Shown here in pieces: positions 41,805 through 49,761 of a stretch of DNA of 64,000 nucleotides. The stretch spans positions 124,001-188,000 of the forward strand of contig NZ_QMEY01000017.1 of the NCBI RefSeq assembly GCF_003315795.1, read 5' to 3'. Both the position numbers and the translations under genes were made by a program. Below the pieces are notes generated by a model. It was given only the letters and a program-made list of their open reading frames with translations. It was not told the origin of the DNA and made no database searches. The DNA is from Spongiactinospora rosea. GTDB lineage: Bacteria > Actinomycetota > Actinomycetes > Streptosporangiales > Streptosporangiaceae. The stretch's first letter is position 1; each line of letters starts with the position of its first letter.

Positions 41805-42887
41805 ATGGCGATCACGAGGCGACGGCCCGAGCGGGTCATGCGCGGGTGGCCGGTCTGGACCGCGTACGCGGCACTGGGCTGGTCGGTGGTGTACGCCGCC
41901 CTCGGGGTGTTCTGGGCGGCGGGCGGCGGCGGGTTCCCCTTCGGGGCGGCCGACGTCAACGCGGAGGGGCACGGGCGGCTGCTGGCCGGGGCGACCCCGC
42001 AGGTCGCCGGGCCGGTCATGGCCACGCTCGGCGCGGCGGGGGCGGTCATCGCCCTGGCGATGGCCCGCCGGGTCCGGTGGCCACGGCCGGTCCTCCTGGT
42101 GTCCGGCTGGGGCCTCGCCGTGCTCCTGGCGCTGGTCCTCCCGGAGATCCGCGCACTGCACCTCGCGCTGTTCCCGCTCATCTTCCTGAGCCTGGACAAG
42201 ATGGACTGGCCGACGGTGAACTTCCTCGTCCTGATGGCAGGAGGCTTCGCCTGGGCCGCCGCCACCCTGGCCTACCAGCGGGCGAGCCGGTCGGCGTGCG
42301 CGCACTGCGGCCGCCGGGCGGACCGCCGCACAGGGCGCGGCGAGGCGTGGCTGGTGCGCCACCGCCGGGCGCTCACGTACACGGCCGTCGCCGCGCCCTG
42401 GGGGTACGCCCTGGTACGGCTGGCCTGGGTGCTGGACATCCCGCTCGGCGTGCCCATGGAGTTCCTGCGGCACCTTGCGACCGCCAACGGCGGGGCCGGG
42501 GCCAAGGGCATGGAACTCATCCTGATCGGCATGTGCGCCGCCGGTTCGGTGCTGACCGCGGGGCTCGTCCACCGGTGGGGCGAGGTCTGGCCGCGCTGGG
42601 TGGTGGGCCTGGCCGGCCGTCCCGTCCCGGTGGCCGTGCCCGTGGTGTGCGCCGGGCCGGCCGCGTGCGCGATGCTGGCCGTGGGCCTGTCGTGGGCACG
42701 CGGCCTGCCCGAACTCATCGCCGCGGGCTGGGCCATCGACGTCTACGGCTACCGCGTTGGGCCGGCCTTCGCCCTGCCCATCCCGTCCTTCCTGCTGTGG
42801 GGCGGCGCGCTCGGGCTCGCCGCCCTTGCCTACTACTACGGGCGCCGGGGCGAGTGCCCGTACTGCGCGAAGGCGCTCACGCGGTGA
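41805..42887 (+). CDS. Polytopic membrane protein with two CxxC motifs
   Basis: About 360 aa with roughly eight membrane helices. Two zinc-ribbon-like CxxC motifs are present: CAHCGRR between helices mid-protein and CPYCAKAL at the extreme C-terminus, perhaps joining in one metal site on the cytoplasmic side. I do not recognise the family. The start is ATG 41805 (GTG 41790 alternative), 87 bp after the response regulator, so it may belong to that system. A CTCCCC/GGGGAG hairpin (41753-41770) sits in the spacer. Its 3' end overlaps the convergent ROK kinase by 11 bp. Confidence 0.65.
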   Translation: MAITRRRPERVMRGWPVWTAYAALGWSVVYAALGVFWAAGGGGFPFGAADVNAEGHGRLLAGATPQVAGPVMATLGAAGAVIALAMARRVRWPRPVLLVSGWGLAVLLALVLPEIRALHLALFPLIFLSLDKMDWPTVNFLVLMAGGFAWAAATLAYQRASRSACAHCGRRADRRTGRGEAWLVRHRRALTYTAVAAPWGYALVRLAWVLDIPLGVPMEFLRHLATANGGAGAKGMELILIGMCAAGSVLTAGLVHRWGEVWPRWVVGLAGRPVPVAVPVVCAGPAACAMLAVGLSWARGLPELIAAGWAIDVYGYRVGPAFALPIPSFLLWGGALGLAALAYYYGRRGECPYCAKALTR

Positions 42888-43803
42888 TCGGCCTGCCGGG
42901 GGCGGGGTCGGCGAGCATGGCGCTGCGGGCGGCCCCGAGCAGGCCGGACTGGCGGCCGAGGGCCGCCGGTTCCACGGTCAGCCGGCGTACGAAGCCGAGT
43001 GTGCTGAAGCGCTCGACGTGCCGGCGCAGCGGCGTGAACAGCAGGGGACCGGCCGCCGAGACGCCGCCGCCGATCACCACGCGGTCGAGGTCGCACAGGG
43101 TGGCCGCGGCGACGATGCCGCGGGCGAGCGCCTGGGTGCCCTGGTCGAAGGCGGCCAGGGCGATCGGGTCGCCGTGCCCGGCGTCGGCGGCCAGGCGGCG
43201 GGCGTCGGTACCGGTCCAGCCGTGCCGCCGGGCCCAGCGGACCATGGACGGGCCGCTGGCGTGCGCCTCGACGCAGCCCGCGGCCCCGCAGGTGCAGGAC
43301 GGCCCCGCCGGATCGACGACGGTGTGCCCGAGGTGACCGGCGTTGCCGCTCGGCCCCGGGTACGGCACGCCGTTGAGCACGAGCCCGCCGCCGATACCGG
43401 TCGAGACCACGATCCCCAGCATCGACGCCGACCCGCGGCCCGCGCCGAGCCAGTGCTCGCCCACCGCCGCCGCGATGCCGTCGCCCACCAAAGTGACCGG
43501 TACGCCGGGCACGATGGCGGCGGCCAGTTCGACCAGCGGGAAGTCCCGCCAGGCCGGGATGTTGACCGGGCTGACCGTGCCGCGCCGCAGGTCGAGCGGC
43601 CCGGCCGAGGCCAGCCCGACCGCGCTCGGCCGCACCCCCGCCGTCACCGACGTGAGCAGCGTGCGCAGGGCCTCGCCGATCAGGGGCTCGGTGGCCGGGG
43701 TGGCGGTCTCGGCGTGCCCGCGCACCACGCCGTCCGGGCCCACCAGCCCGGCAGCGATCTTGGTGCCGCCGATGTCGACGGCGAGCACGGCTTGGTGGTC
43801 CAT
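42877..43803 (-). CDS. ROK-family sugar kinase
   Basis: 308 aa. ATP-binding AVDIGGTKIAAGLVGPDG, sugar/ATP motif STGIGGGLVLNG, ROK zinc motif C-x-C-x4-C (CTCGAAGCVEAH) and catalytic-Asp region LVGDGIAAAVGEHWLGAG. The usual catalytic motif is DNDAxxAAxGE; GDGIAAA retains the Asp. Likely a glucokinase-like or related kinase for the sugar imported by the neighbouring ABC system. 18 nt after the ROK repressor, same operon. Confidence 0.85.
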   Translation of the reverse strand: MDHQAVLAVDIGGTKIAAGLVGPDGVVRGHAETATPATEPLIGEALRTLLTSVTAGVRPSAVGLASAGPLDLRRGTVSPVNIPAWRDFPLVELAAAIVPGVPVTLVGDGIAAAVGEHWLGAGRGSASMLGIVVSTGIGGGLVLNGVPYPGPSGNAGHLGHTVVDPAGPSCTCGAAGCVEAHASGPSMVRWARRHGWTGTDARRLAADAGHGDPIALAAFDQGTQALARGIVAAATLCDLDRVVIGGGVSAAGPLLFTPLRRHVERFSTLGFVRRLTVEPAALGRQSGLLGAARSAMLADPAPGRPITA

Positions 43804-43821
43804 CGGCCATCCCCGATCTGA

Positions 43822-45060
43822 TCAGTCCGCGAGCAGCGCGGACAGTTGCGGCGAATACGTGGCGTGCAGGACGAGCGCCGCGCCGCCGACGACGGCGGCG
43901 TCCGCGCCGAGCGGCGAGAGCGCGACGTCGACCGTCCGGATGTGCCGGGACAGCGGCCTGGTGGCGAGGGCCGTGGCGACCGCGTCGGCGTACCGCTTCT
44001 CGACGTGCGAGATGCCGTGCCCGCCCAGCACGATGAGATCGACGTCGGTGATGTTGGCGACGCTGACCGCGACCGAGGCGACGCGTTCGGCGGCCTGGTC
44101 GACGACCGCGCCCGCGAGCGGGTCGCCGGCCTCGGCGGCGAGCCGGATCGCGGCGTGGTCGACCAGGGCCGGATCGCGCTTGAACCGCTCGGCCAGCACG
44201 CCGCCGCCCTGCGCGGCGAGCCGCCGGTGGACCTCGGCGACGATCGCCGTGGGGTTGACCACCCGTTCCAGGCAGCCCCGGTTGCCGCAGTAGCACTCCG
44301 GGCCGTCCGGCAGCACCGAGACGTGCCCGAACTCCCCGGCGTTCAGCGAACCGCCCCGGTAGACCTGGTGGTCCAGGATGAGCCCGCCGCCGATGCCGGT
44401 GCCCAGGAAGAAGTACGCGAAGTTGGGCACGCCCCGGCCCGCGCCGGACCACCGCTCGCCGACCGCGGCGGCGGTGGCGTCGTTGTCGATCGTCACCGCC
44501 AGGCCGGTGGCCTCGCTCAGCATCCGCTTGACCGGCACCCGGGTCCAGTTGGTGAGCTGGGGCGGGGCGACGACCGTGCCGTCGTCCTGGTCGATAGGGC
44601 CGGGGGTGGCCAGGCCCAGGCCGAGCACCCGGTCGAGCGGTACGTCGGCCTCGGCGACCACCTCCGCCGTCAGCCCGGCCATCGCCGCCACGACGTCCTG
44701 CGGGGAGGCGTGCGGCGGCGTCGGGCGGCGTTTGACGACCAGCGGCCGGCCGAGCAGGTCCACCACCGCGCAGGTCAGCTCGACCGGGTCGAAGTGCAGG
44801 CCGACCGCGCTGCCCGCGTCGGGGTTGATCCGCAGGGTGGTGCGGGGTTTGCCGCCGCTGGCGACCCGGCTGGCGCCGTCCTCGCGCACGATGCCCTCAT
44901 CCAGCAGCCGGCGCACGATGCCGGAGACGGTCTGGGGAGTGAGGCCGGTGTGGTGGGCGATCTCCACCCGGCTGATGCCGTCGGCGAGCTGGATCTGGTC
45001 CAGCACGACCGCTCGGTTGTATCGCCCTACCTTGGGGAGGTTTGTACCTGCGCGCCGCAC
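43822..45060 (-). CDS. ROK-family transcriptional repressor (NagC/XylR type)
   Basis: 412 aa. N-terminal winged helix (SRVEIAHHTGLTPQTVSGIV) followed by a ROK sugar-binding domain (TIDNDATAAAVGERWSGAGR; CYCGNRGCLE). GTG 45060 with GAGAGGA 8 nt upstream gives the common VRRAGTNLPKVGRYNRAVVL start. Divergent from the monosaccharide ABC operon, which it probably represses until sugar binds; transcribed with the ROK kinase. Confidence 0.92.
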   Translation of the reverse strand: MRRAGTNLPKVGRYNRAVVLDQIQLADGISRVEIAHHTGLTPQTVSGIVRRLLDEGIVREDGASRVASGGKPRTTLRINPDAGSAVGLHFDPVELTCAVVDLLGRPLVVKRRPTPPHASPQDVVAAMAGLTAEVVAEADVPLDRVLGLGLATPGPIDQDDGTVVAPPQLTNWTRVPVKRMLSEATGLAVTIDNDATAAAVGERWSGAGRGVPNFAYFFLGTGIGGGLILDHQVYRGGSLNAGEFGHVSVLPDGPECYCGNRGCLERVVNPTAIVAEVHRRLAAQGGGVLAERFKRDPALVDHAAIRLAAEAGDPLAGAVVDQAAERVASVAVSVANITDVDLIVLGGHGISHVEKRYADAVATALATRPLSRHIRTVDVALSPLGADAAVVGGAALVLHATYSPQLSALLAD

Positions 45061-45114
45061 CCACAAGGTCCTCTCTGCTCGTCGCCTGCGGGGAACATTC
45101 TGCCCTAGCGGGCG

Positions 45115-45140
45115 TTGACTTAGTAAATCAAATGGATTTA
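45115..45140 (+). promoter_or_regulatory. Probable ROK operator and -35 of the sugar ABC operon
   Basis: TTGACT begins at about 45116; the inverted repeat TAAATC-N5-GATTTA (45124-45129, 45135-45140) follows directly. It is an A/T-rich island in the divergent spacer, as expected for a ROK repressor site. Confidence 0.5.
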
Positions 45141-45247
45141 AGGTCCGTCTTCGTAGGTATAACACGCAGGACATGCAGACCGTTGTGGCAGGGCGCGGGT
45201 CCGGCCGCGGCGGGCGGGTCCATGGAGAGGTCATCGGAGGCGAGTTG

Positions 45248-45328
45248 ATGTCAACGACATGCCGCACCCCCCGAGGACCGCATTCGCGCCGTCGCCGCGG
45301 CCCGGGAGCGACGGGGCCGCGGCCATGA
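45248..45328 (+). CDS. Upstream ORF translationally coupled to the ABC ATPase gene
   Basis: 26 codons from ATG 45248, with GGAGG 7 nt upstream; the peptide is Arg/Pro rich (MSTTCRTPRGPHSRRRR, GPGATGPRP). Its TGA (45326-45328) overlaps ATG 45325 of the ATPase in an ATGA. The ATPase start itself has a weak ribosome site, so coupling through this ORF is plausible. Alternatively ATG 45259 begins a longer ATPase. Confidence 0.4.
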   Translation: MSTTCRTPRGPHSRRRRGPGATGPRP

Positions 45329-46872
45329 CCGACGCCCCGGTGCTCCTTGAGATGCGGTCGATCACCAAGACGTTCCCGGGCGTGACGGCCCTCGCCGATG
45401 TCAACCTCGCGGTCAGGGCGGGGGAGATCCACGCCATCTGCGGCGAGAACGGCGCGGGCAAGTCCACGCTGATGAAGGTGCTCAGTGGCGTCCATCCGCA
45501 CGGCACCTACTCTGGCGGCATCCTCTACCGGGGGGAGGAGGTCCGCTTCGGCGGCATCCGGGCCAGCGAGCAGGCGGGCATCGTGATCATCCACCAGGAG
45601 CTGGCCCTGGTGCCCGGCATGTCGATCACCGAGAACATCTTCCTCGGCAACGAGCCGCGCAGGCGGGGCGCGATCGACTGGAAGGCCGCCCAGCGCCGGG
45701 CGCTGGAGCTGATGGAGCTGGTCGGCCTCCAGGAGGACCCGGACACCCTGATCAAGGACATCGGCGTCGGCAAGCAGCAGCTGGTGGAGATCGCCAAGGC
45801 GTTCGCGAAGGACGTGAAGCTGCTCATCCTGGACGAGCCCACCGCGGCGCTCAACGAGGCCGACTCGCAGCACCTGCTGGACCTGCTCCGCGGCTTCCGG
45901 GACCGCGGCATCACCTCGATCATCATCTCGCACAAGCTCAACGAGATCGCGGCGGTCGCCGACTCCATCACGATCCTGCGCGACGGCCGGACGATCGAGA
46001 GTCTGGACGTCGGCGCGGACGGCGTCAACGAGGACCGCATCGTGCGCGGCATGGTCGGCCGCGAGCTGAGCAGCCGCTTCCCCGAGCACACCCCGCACAT
46101 CGGAGAGGTGTTCTTCGAGGTCCGCGACTGGACGGTACGCCACCCCATCTCCGCCGACCGGCTGGTGTGCAAGGGTTCCGGCTTCACCGTGCGGCGCGGG
46201 GAGATCGTCGGCTTCGCCGGGCTGATGGGCGCCGGGCGGACCGAGCTGGCGATGAGCCTGTTCGGCCGCTCCTACGGCGTCCACCTGTCCGGCCGCGTCT
46301 TCAAGGACGGCAGGGAGATCCAGCTCCGCTCCGTGGCCGAGGCCATCCGGCACGGTCTCGCGTACGTCAGCGAGGACCGCAAGGCGATCGGCCTCAACCT
46401 GCTCGACGACATCAAGACCTCCATGGTGTCCGCCAAGCCGTCGAAGATCTCCAGTCACGGGGTCATCGACGCGGTCCGTGAACACCGCGTCGCCGAGGAG
46501 TACCGCGAGAGCCTGCGGATCAAGACGCCCGGTGTGGACGAGGGCGTCACCAAGCTGTCCGGCGGCAACCAGCAGAAGGTCGTGCTGGCGAAGTGGATGT
46601 TCACCGACCCCGACCTGCTCATCCTCGACGAGCCGACGCGCGGCATCGACGTCGGCGCCAAGTACGAGATCTACGGGATCATCCAGAAGCTGGCCGACCA
46701 GGGCAAGGGCGTCATCGTCATCTCCTCCGAACTGCCCGAGCTGATCGGCCTGTGCGACCGCATCTACACCGTGTTCGAGGGAACCATCACCGGAGACGTG
46801 CCGCGCCGGGACGCCGACCCCGAACTCCTCATGAAGCAGATGACCTCTACCAAGAAGACGCCGACGCCATGA
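45325..46872 (+). CDS. gguA: Multiple-monosaccharide ABC transporter ATPase (MmsA/GguA type)
   Basis: 515 aa with two nucleotide-binding domains. First: GENGAGKST Walker A, GVGKQQLVEIAKAF signature region, LLILDEPTAAL Walker B. Second: degenerate Walker A (GLMGAGRTELAM), signature LSGGNQQKVVLAKW, Walker B LLILDEPTRGID. Carbohydrate uptake class 2 architecture; energises GguB with the ChvE-type binding protein. ATG 45325 chosen, 66 nt inside an alternative ATG 45259. The next gene overlaps by 4 nt. Confidence 0.92.
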   Translation: MTDAPVLLEMRSITKTFPGVTALADVNLAVRAGEIHAICGENGAGKSTLMKVLSGVHPHGTYSGGILYRGEEVRFGGIRASEQAGIVIIHQELALVPGMSITENIFLGNEPRRRGAIDWKAAQRRALELMELVGLQEDPDTLIKDIGVGKQQLVEIAKAFAKDVKLLILDEPTAALNEADSQHLLDLLRGFRDRGITSIIISHKLNEIAAVADSITILRDGRTIESLDVGADGVNEDRIVRGMVGRELSSRFPEHTPHIGEVFFEVRDWTVRHPISADRLVCKGSGFTVRRGEIVGFAGLMGAGRTELAMSLFGRSYGVHLSGRVFKDGREIQLRSVAEAIRHGLAYVSEDRKAIGLNLLDDIKTSMVSAKPSKISSHGVIDAVREHRVAEEYRESLRIKTPGVDEGVTKLSGGNQQKVVLAKWMFTDPDLLILDEPTRGIDVGAKYEIYGIIQKLADQGKGVIVISSELPELIGLCDRIYTVFEGTITGDVPRRDADPELLMKQMTSTKKTPTP

Positions 46873-48167
46873 GCCGAATCAAAGACCTGCAGAAGAACCT
46901 CTTCGGGGGCACGACCTCCAACGCCAGGCAGTTCGGCATGATCTTCACCCTGGTGGCGATCGTGCTGCTCTTCCAGATCTGGACCGACGGCCTGACGCTG
47001 ACCTCCGGCAACCTCATCGCGGTGGCCGCCCAGTACTCCTACATCCTGATCCTGGCCATCGGCATGCTGATGGTGATCGTCGCCGGGCACATCGACCTCT
47101 CGGTCGGCTCGATCGCCGCCTTCACCGGCATCGTGGTCGCCAAGGCGATGCAGGAGTTCGCGATCCCGTGGCCGCTGGCCATCGTGCTGGGCCTGGTCGT
47201 CGGCGCGCTGATCGGCGCCTGGCAGGGCTTCTGGGTCGCCTACGTGGGGGTTCCCGCGTTCATCGTGACGCTGGCGGGGATGCTGCTGTTCCGCGGCGGC
47301 AACCAGTACATCGGCAACGCCGACACGGTGCCGGTCCCCACCGGCTTCCGGCAGATCGGCGCGGGCTTCCTGCCCGAGGTGGGCCCGGACACCGGCTACA
47401 ACAACCTGACGCTGCTGCTCGGCCTGGCCGCCTGCGTGGGCGTGGTGTGGCGGGAGTGGAAGGCCCGGCGGACCCGGCGCGAGATGAACGCCGACGCCGC
47501 CCCGATGTGGATCTCGGCGCTGCGGCTCGCCGTGATGGTGGGCGTCATCGTCTTCGCCACCCTGCGCTTCGCGGGCGGCCGGGTCGGCACCAGCCTGCCG
47601 ATCTCCGGCATCATCCTGATCGCGCTGGTGCTCGCGTACTCCTTCTACACCCGCAACACCGTCGGGGGCCGCCACATCTACGCCGTCGGCGGCAACGCGC
47701 GCGCCGCGGAGCTTTCCGGAGTGAAGCTCAAGCGGGTCAACTTCATGGTCATGCTGAACATGTCCGTGCTGGCCGCGCTGGCCGGCATGATCTTCGTGGC
47801 GCGGTCCGCCGCCTCCGGCCCCCAGGACGGGCTGAACTGGGAACTCGACGCCATCGCGGCCGTCTTCATCGGCGGCGCGGCGGTGTCCGGCGGGCTCGGC
47901 ACGATCAGCGGGTCGATCGTCGGCGGCCTGGTGATGGCCCTGCTGAACAACGGCCTGCAGCTTGAGGGCGTCGGCATCGACAAGGTTCAGATGATCAAGG
48001 GGCTGGTGCTGCTGCTGGCCGTCGCGCTCGACGTCTACAACAAGAAACAGGGGCGCTTCTCGATCATCGGATCGCTGTCGCGCCGGCTCCGCGGGGACGG
48101 CTCGGCGCCCCCTCCCGCGAACTCCGGTCCGGCCACCGCGCCCGACAAGGCCCGGATCGCCGGCTGA
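46869..48167 (+). CDS. gguB: Multiple-monosaccharide ABC transporter permease (MmsB/GguB type)
   Basis: 432 aa, about ten helices. Class-2 sugar permease motifs are LMVIVAGHIDLSVGSIAAFT, then TGIVVAKA, VGGRHIYAVGGNARAAELSG and AAVSGGLGTISGSIVGGLVM. The larger loop with WREWKARRTRREMN fits the GguB branch rather than RbsC. A C-terminal Pro/Ala tail is present. ATG in a 4-nt overlap with the ATPase. Confidence 0.92.
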   Translation: MSRIKDLQKNLFGGTTSNARQFGMIFTLVAIVLLFQIWTDGLTLTSGNLIAVAAQYSYILILAIGMLMVIVAGHIDLSVGSIAAFTGIVVAKAMQEFAIPWPLAIVLGLVVGALIGAWQGFWVAYVGVPAFIVTLAGMLLFRGGNQYIGNADTVPVPTGFRQIGAGFLPEVGPDTGYNNLTLLLGLAACVGVVWREWKARRTRREMNADAAPMWISALRLAVMVGVIVFATLRFAGGRVGTSLPISGIILIALVLAYSFYTRNTVGGRHIYAVGGNARAAELSGVKLKRVNFMVMLNMSVLAALAGMIFVARSAASGPQDGLNWELDAIAAVFIGGAAVSGGLGTISGSIVGGLVMALLNNGLQLEGVGIDKVQMIKGLVLLLAVALDVYNKKQGRFSIIGSLSRRLRGDGSAPPPANSGPATAPDKARIAG

Positions 48168-48243
48168 CCGCCACCGGCGACGGCAGACGCCCCCGTGCGC
48201 TCGCATCGCTGCCCATCACAATCAGGAAGGGTCCGTCCCAGAA

Positions 48244-49365
48244 ATGCGGAAATTTCTCACCAGGAGCATCGCGGCGGCCGGTGCCGTGGCGATGCTCGCC
48301 CTGAGCGCCGCGTGCGCGTCCGAGCGTCAAGGCGCCACCGCTACCGGCGGCGACACCGCCGCGAGCCCCGCCGCGGGCTTCCCGGCCGACTCGCTGATCG
48401 GTGTCGCGCTGCCGTCGAAGACCTCGGAGAACTGGGTGCTCGCCGGTGACCTGTTCACCAACGAGCTGAAGACGGCCGGGTTCAAGGCCGACGTCCAGTA
48501 CGCGGGCGCCTCGGCCACCGTCTCCGACCAGCAGGCGCAGATCTCCGCCATGGTCACCAAGGGCGCCAAGGTGATCGTCATCGGCGCGACCGACGCCGCG
48601 CAGCTCTCCACCCAGGTGGCGCAGGCCAAGCAGTCCGGCGCGACGGTCATCGCCTACGACCGGCTCATCACCAACACCCCTGACGTCGACTACTACATCG
48701 CGTTCGACAACTTCAAGGTCGGCCAGCTCCAGGGCCAGGCCCTGCTGGACGGCATGAAGGACAAGAAGCCCAAGGGCCCCTGGACGGTCGAGCTGTTCTC
48801 CGGCTCCCCCGACGACAACAACTCCGGTGTGTTCTTCAACGGCGCGATGGACGTCCTCAAGCCGCTCATCGACACGGGCGACGTCGTGGTCGGCTCCGGC
48901 CAGCAGGAGGTCAAGCAGACCGCCATCCAGGGCTGGAAGGCCGAGGGCGCGCAGCAGCGCATGGACTCGCTGCTGACCTCCACCTACAACGGCGGCAAGA
49001 CCCTGGACGGCGTGCTGTCCCCCAACGACACCCTGGCCCGGGCGATCATCACCTCGGTCAAGGGCGCGGGCAAGCCGATCCCGGTCGTCACCGGCCAGGA
49101 CTCCGAGGTCGAGTCGGTCAAGTCCATCATGGCCGGCGAGCAGTACTCGACGATCAACAAGGACACCCGCAAGCTCGTCGCCGAGACGGTGAAGATGGTC
49201 AAGGCGCTGCAGACGGGCGGCAAGCCGGAGATCAACGACACCGACTCCTACGACAACGGCACCAAGGTCGTCCCCGCCTACCTGCTGCCGCCGGTCATCG
49301 TCACCAAGATGAACGCGGCCGAGGCGTACGCCAACGACCCGAAGCTGGCCCCGCTCACCAAGTGA
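48244..49365 (+). CDS. chvE: ChvE-type multiple-sugar-binding lipoprotein
   Basis: 373 aa periplasmic-binding-protein type 1. Lipoprotein signal with lipobox LSAAC (MRKFLTRSIAAAGAVAMLAL, LSAACASE). ChvE-like segments: SKTSENWVLAGD, VIVIGATDAAQLS, VIAYDRLITNTPDVDYYIAF, GVFFNGAMDVL. Binding to aldoses such as glucose, galactose or xylose is inferred from the family. Third in the operon, 76 bp after the permease. A strong terminator follows. Confidence 0.92.
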   Translation: MRKFLTRSIAAAGAVAMLALSAACASERQGATATGGDTAASPAAGFPADSLIGVALPSKTSENWVLAGDLFTNELKTAGFKADVQYAGASATVSDQQAQISAMVTKGAKVIVIGATDAAQLSTQVAQAKQSGATVIAYDRLITNTPDVDYYIAFDNFKVGQLQGQALLDGMKDKKPKGPWTVELFSGSPDDNNSGVFFNGAMDVLKPLIDTGDVVVGSGQQEVKQTAIQGWKAEGAQQRMDSLLTSTYNGGKTLDGVLSPNDTLARAIITSVKGAGKPIPVVTGQDSEVESVKSIMAGEQYSTINKDTRKLVAETVKMVKALQTGGKPEINDTDSYDNGTKVVPAYLLPPVIVTKMNAAEAYANDPKLAPLTK

Positions 49366-49377
49366 CCACGGACGGCA

Positions 49378-49409
49378 CCGGGGAGCCTAGCGCGCGGCAG
49401 GCTCCCCGG
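49378..49409. terminator. Bidirectional terminator between chvE and the ferredoxin gene
   Basis: CCGGGGAGCCT (49378-49388) and AGGCTCCCCGG (49399-49409): perfect 11-bp stem with a 10-nt loop. It spans the convergent junction and includes the ferredoxin stop codon. Confidence 0.7.
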
Positions 49410-49761
49410 CGCCCTGCGCGGCGGCCAGGCGGGCGGTGAACACGTGGTTCTTGTCCAGCCGGCTGCCCGGGACCCGGCCGTGCCCCCAGCCGACGCGCCG
49501 CCGGTAGTCGCCCATCGCGCCGCTCGCGCGCAGCGCCGCCTCGTCCCGGTGCCTCGAACCGGCCGGGACCGGCCCGGTGAACGGCGCGACGTACAGCGCG
49601 TCCACCGGGCAGTGCGCCTCGCACATGAAGCACGTCTGGCAGTCGTCCTGCCTGGCGATCACCGGCACCCCGTCGGGGCCGAGGTCGAACACGTCCATCG
49701 GGCAGACCTTCACGCAGATGTCGCAGGTGACGCACCGCTCGCCACTGACCACCTCGATCAC
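49387..49761 (-). CDS. Two [4Fe-4S] ferredoxin, pair 1
   Basis: 124 aa. Two complete C-x2-C-x2-C-x3-CP motifs: CVTCDICVKVCP and CQTCFMCEAHCP. The C-terminal ~60 residues are a basic tail with YRRRVGWGHGRVPGS, shared with ferredoxin 2. GTG 49761 overlaps the stop of its flavoprotein partner by 4 nt. Probably the small electron-transfer subunit of a flavoprotein/ferredoxin enzyme of AprAB-like layout. Last gene of the seven-gene operon. Confidence 0.88.
   Translation of the reverse strand: MIEVVSGERCVTCDICVKVCPMDVFDLGPDGVPVIARQDDCQTCFMCEAHCPVDALYVAPFTGPVPAGSRHRDEAALRASGAMGDYRRRVGWGHGRVPGSRLDKNHVFTARLAAAQGAGEPAAR

Noticed and set aside
43822..46485. An 887-codon minus-strand frame
   Set aside because: Upstream of 45060 it is antisense to gguA and includes the operator spacer; the ROK repressor starts at 45060.
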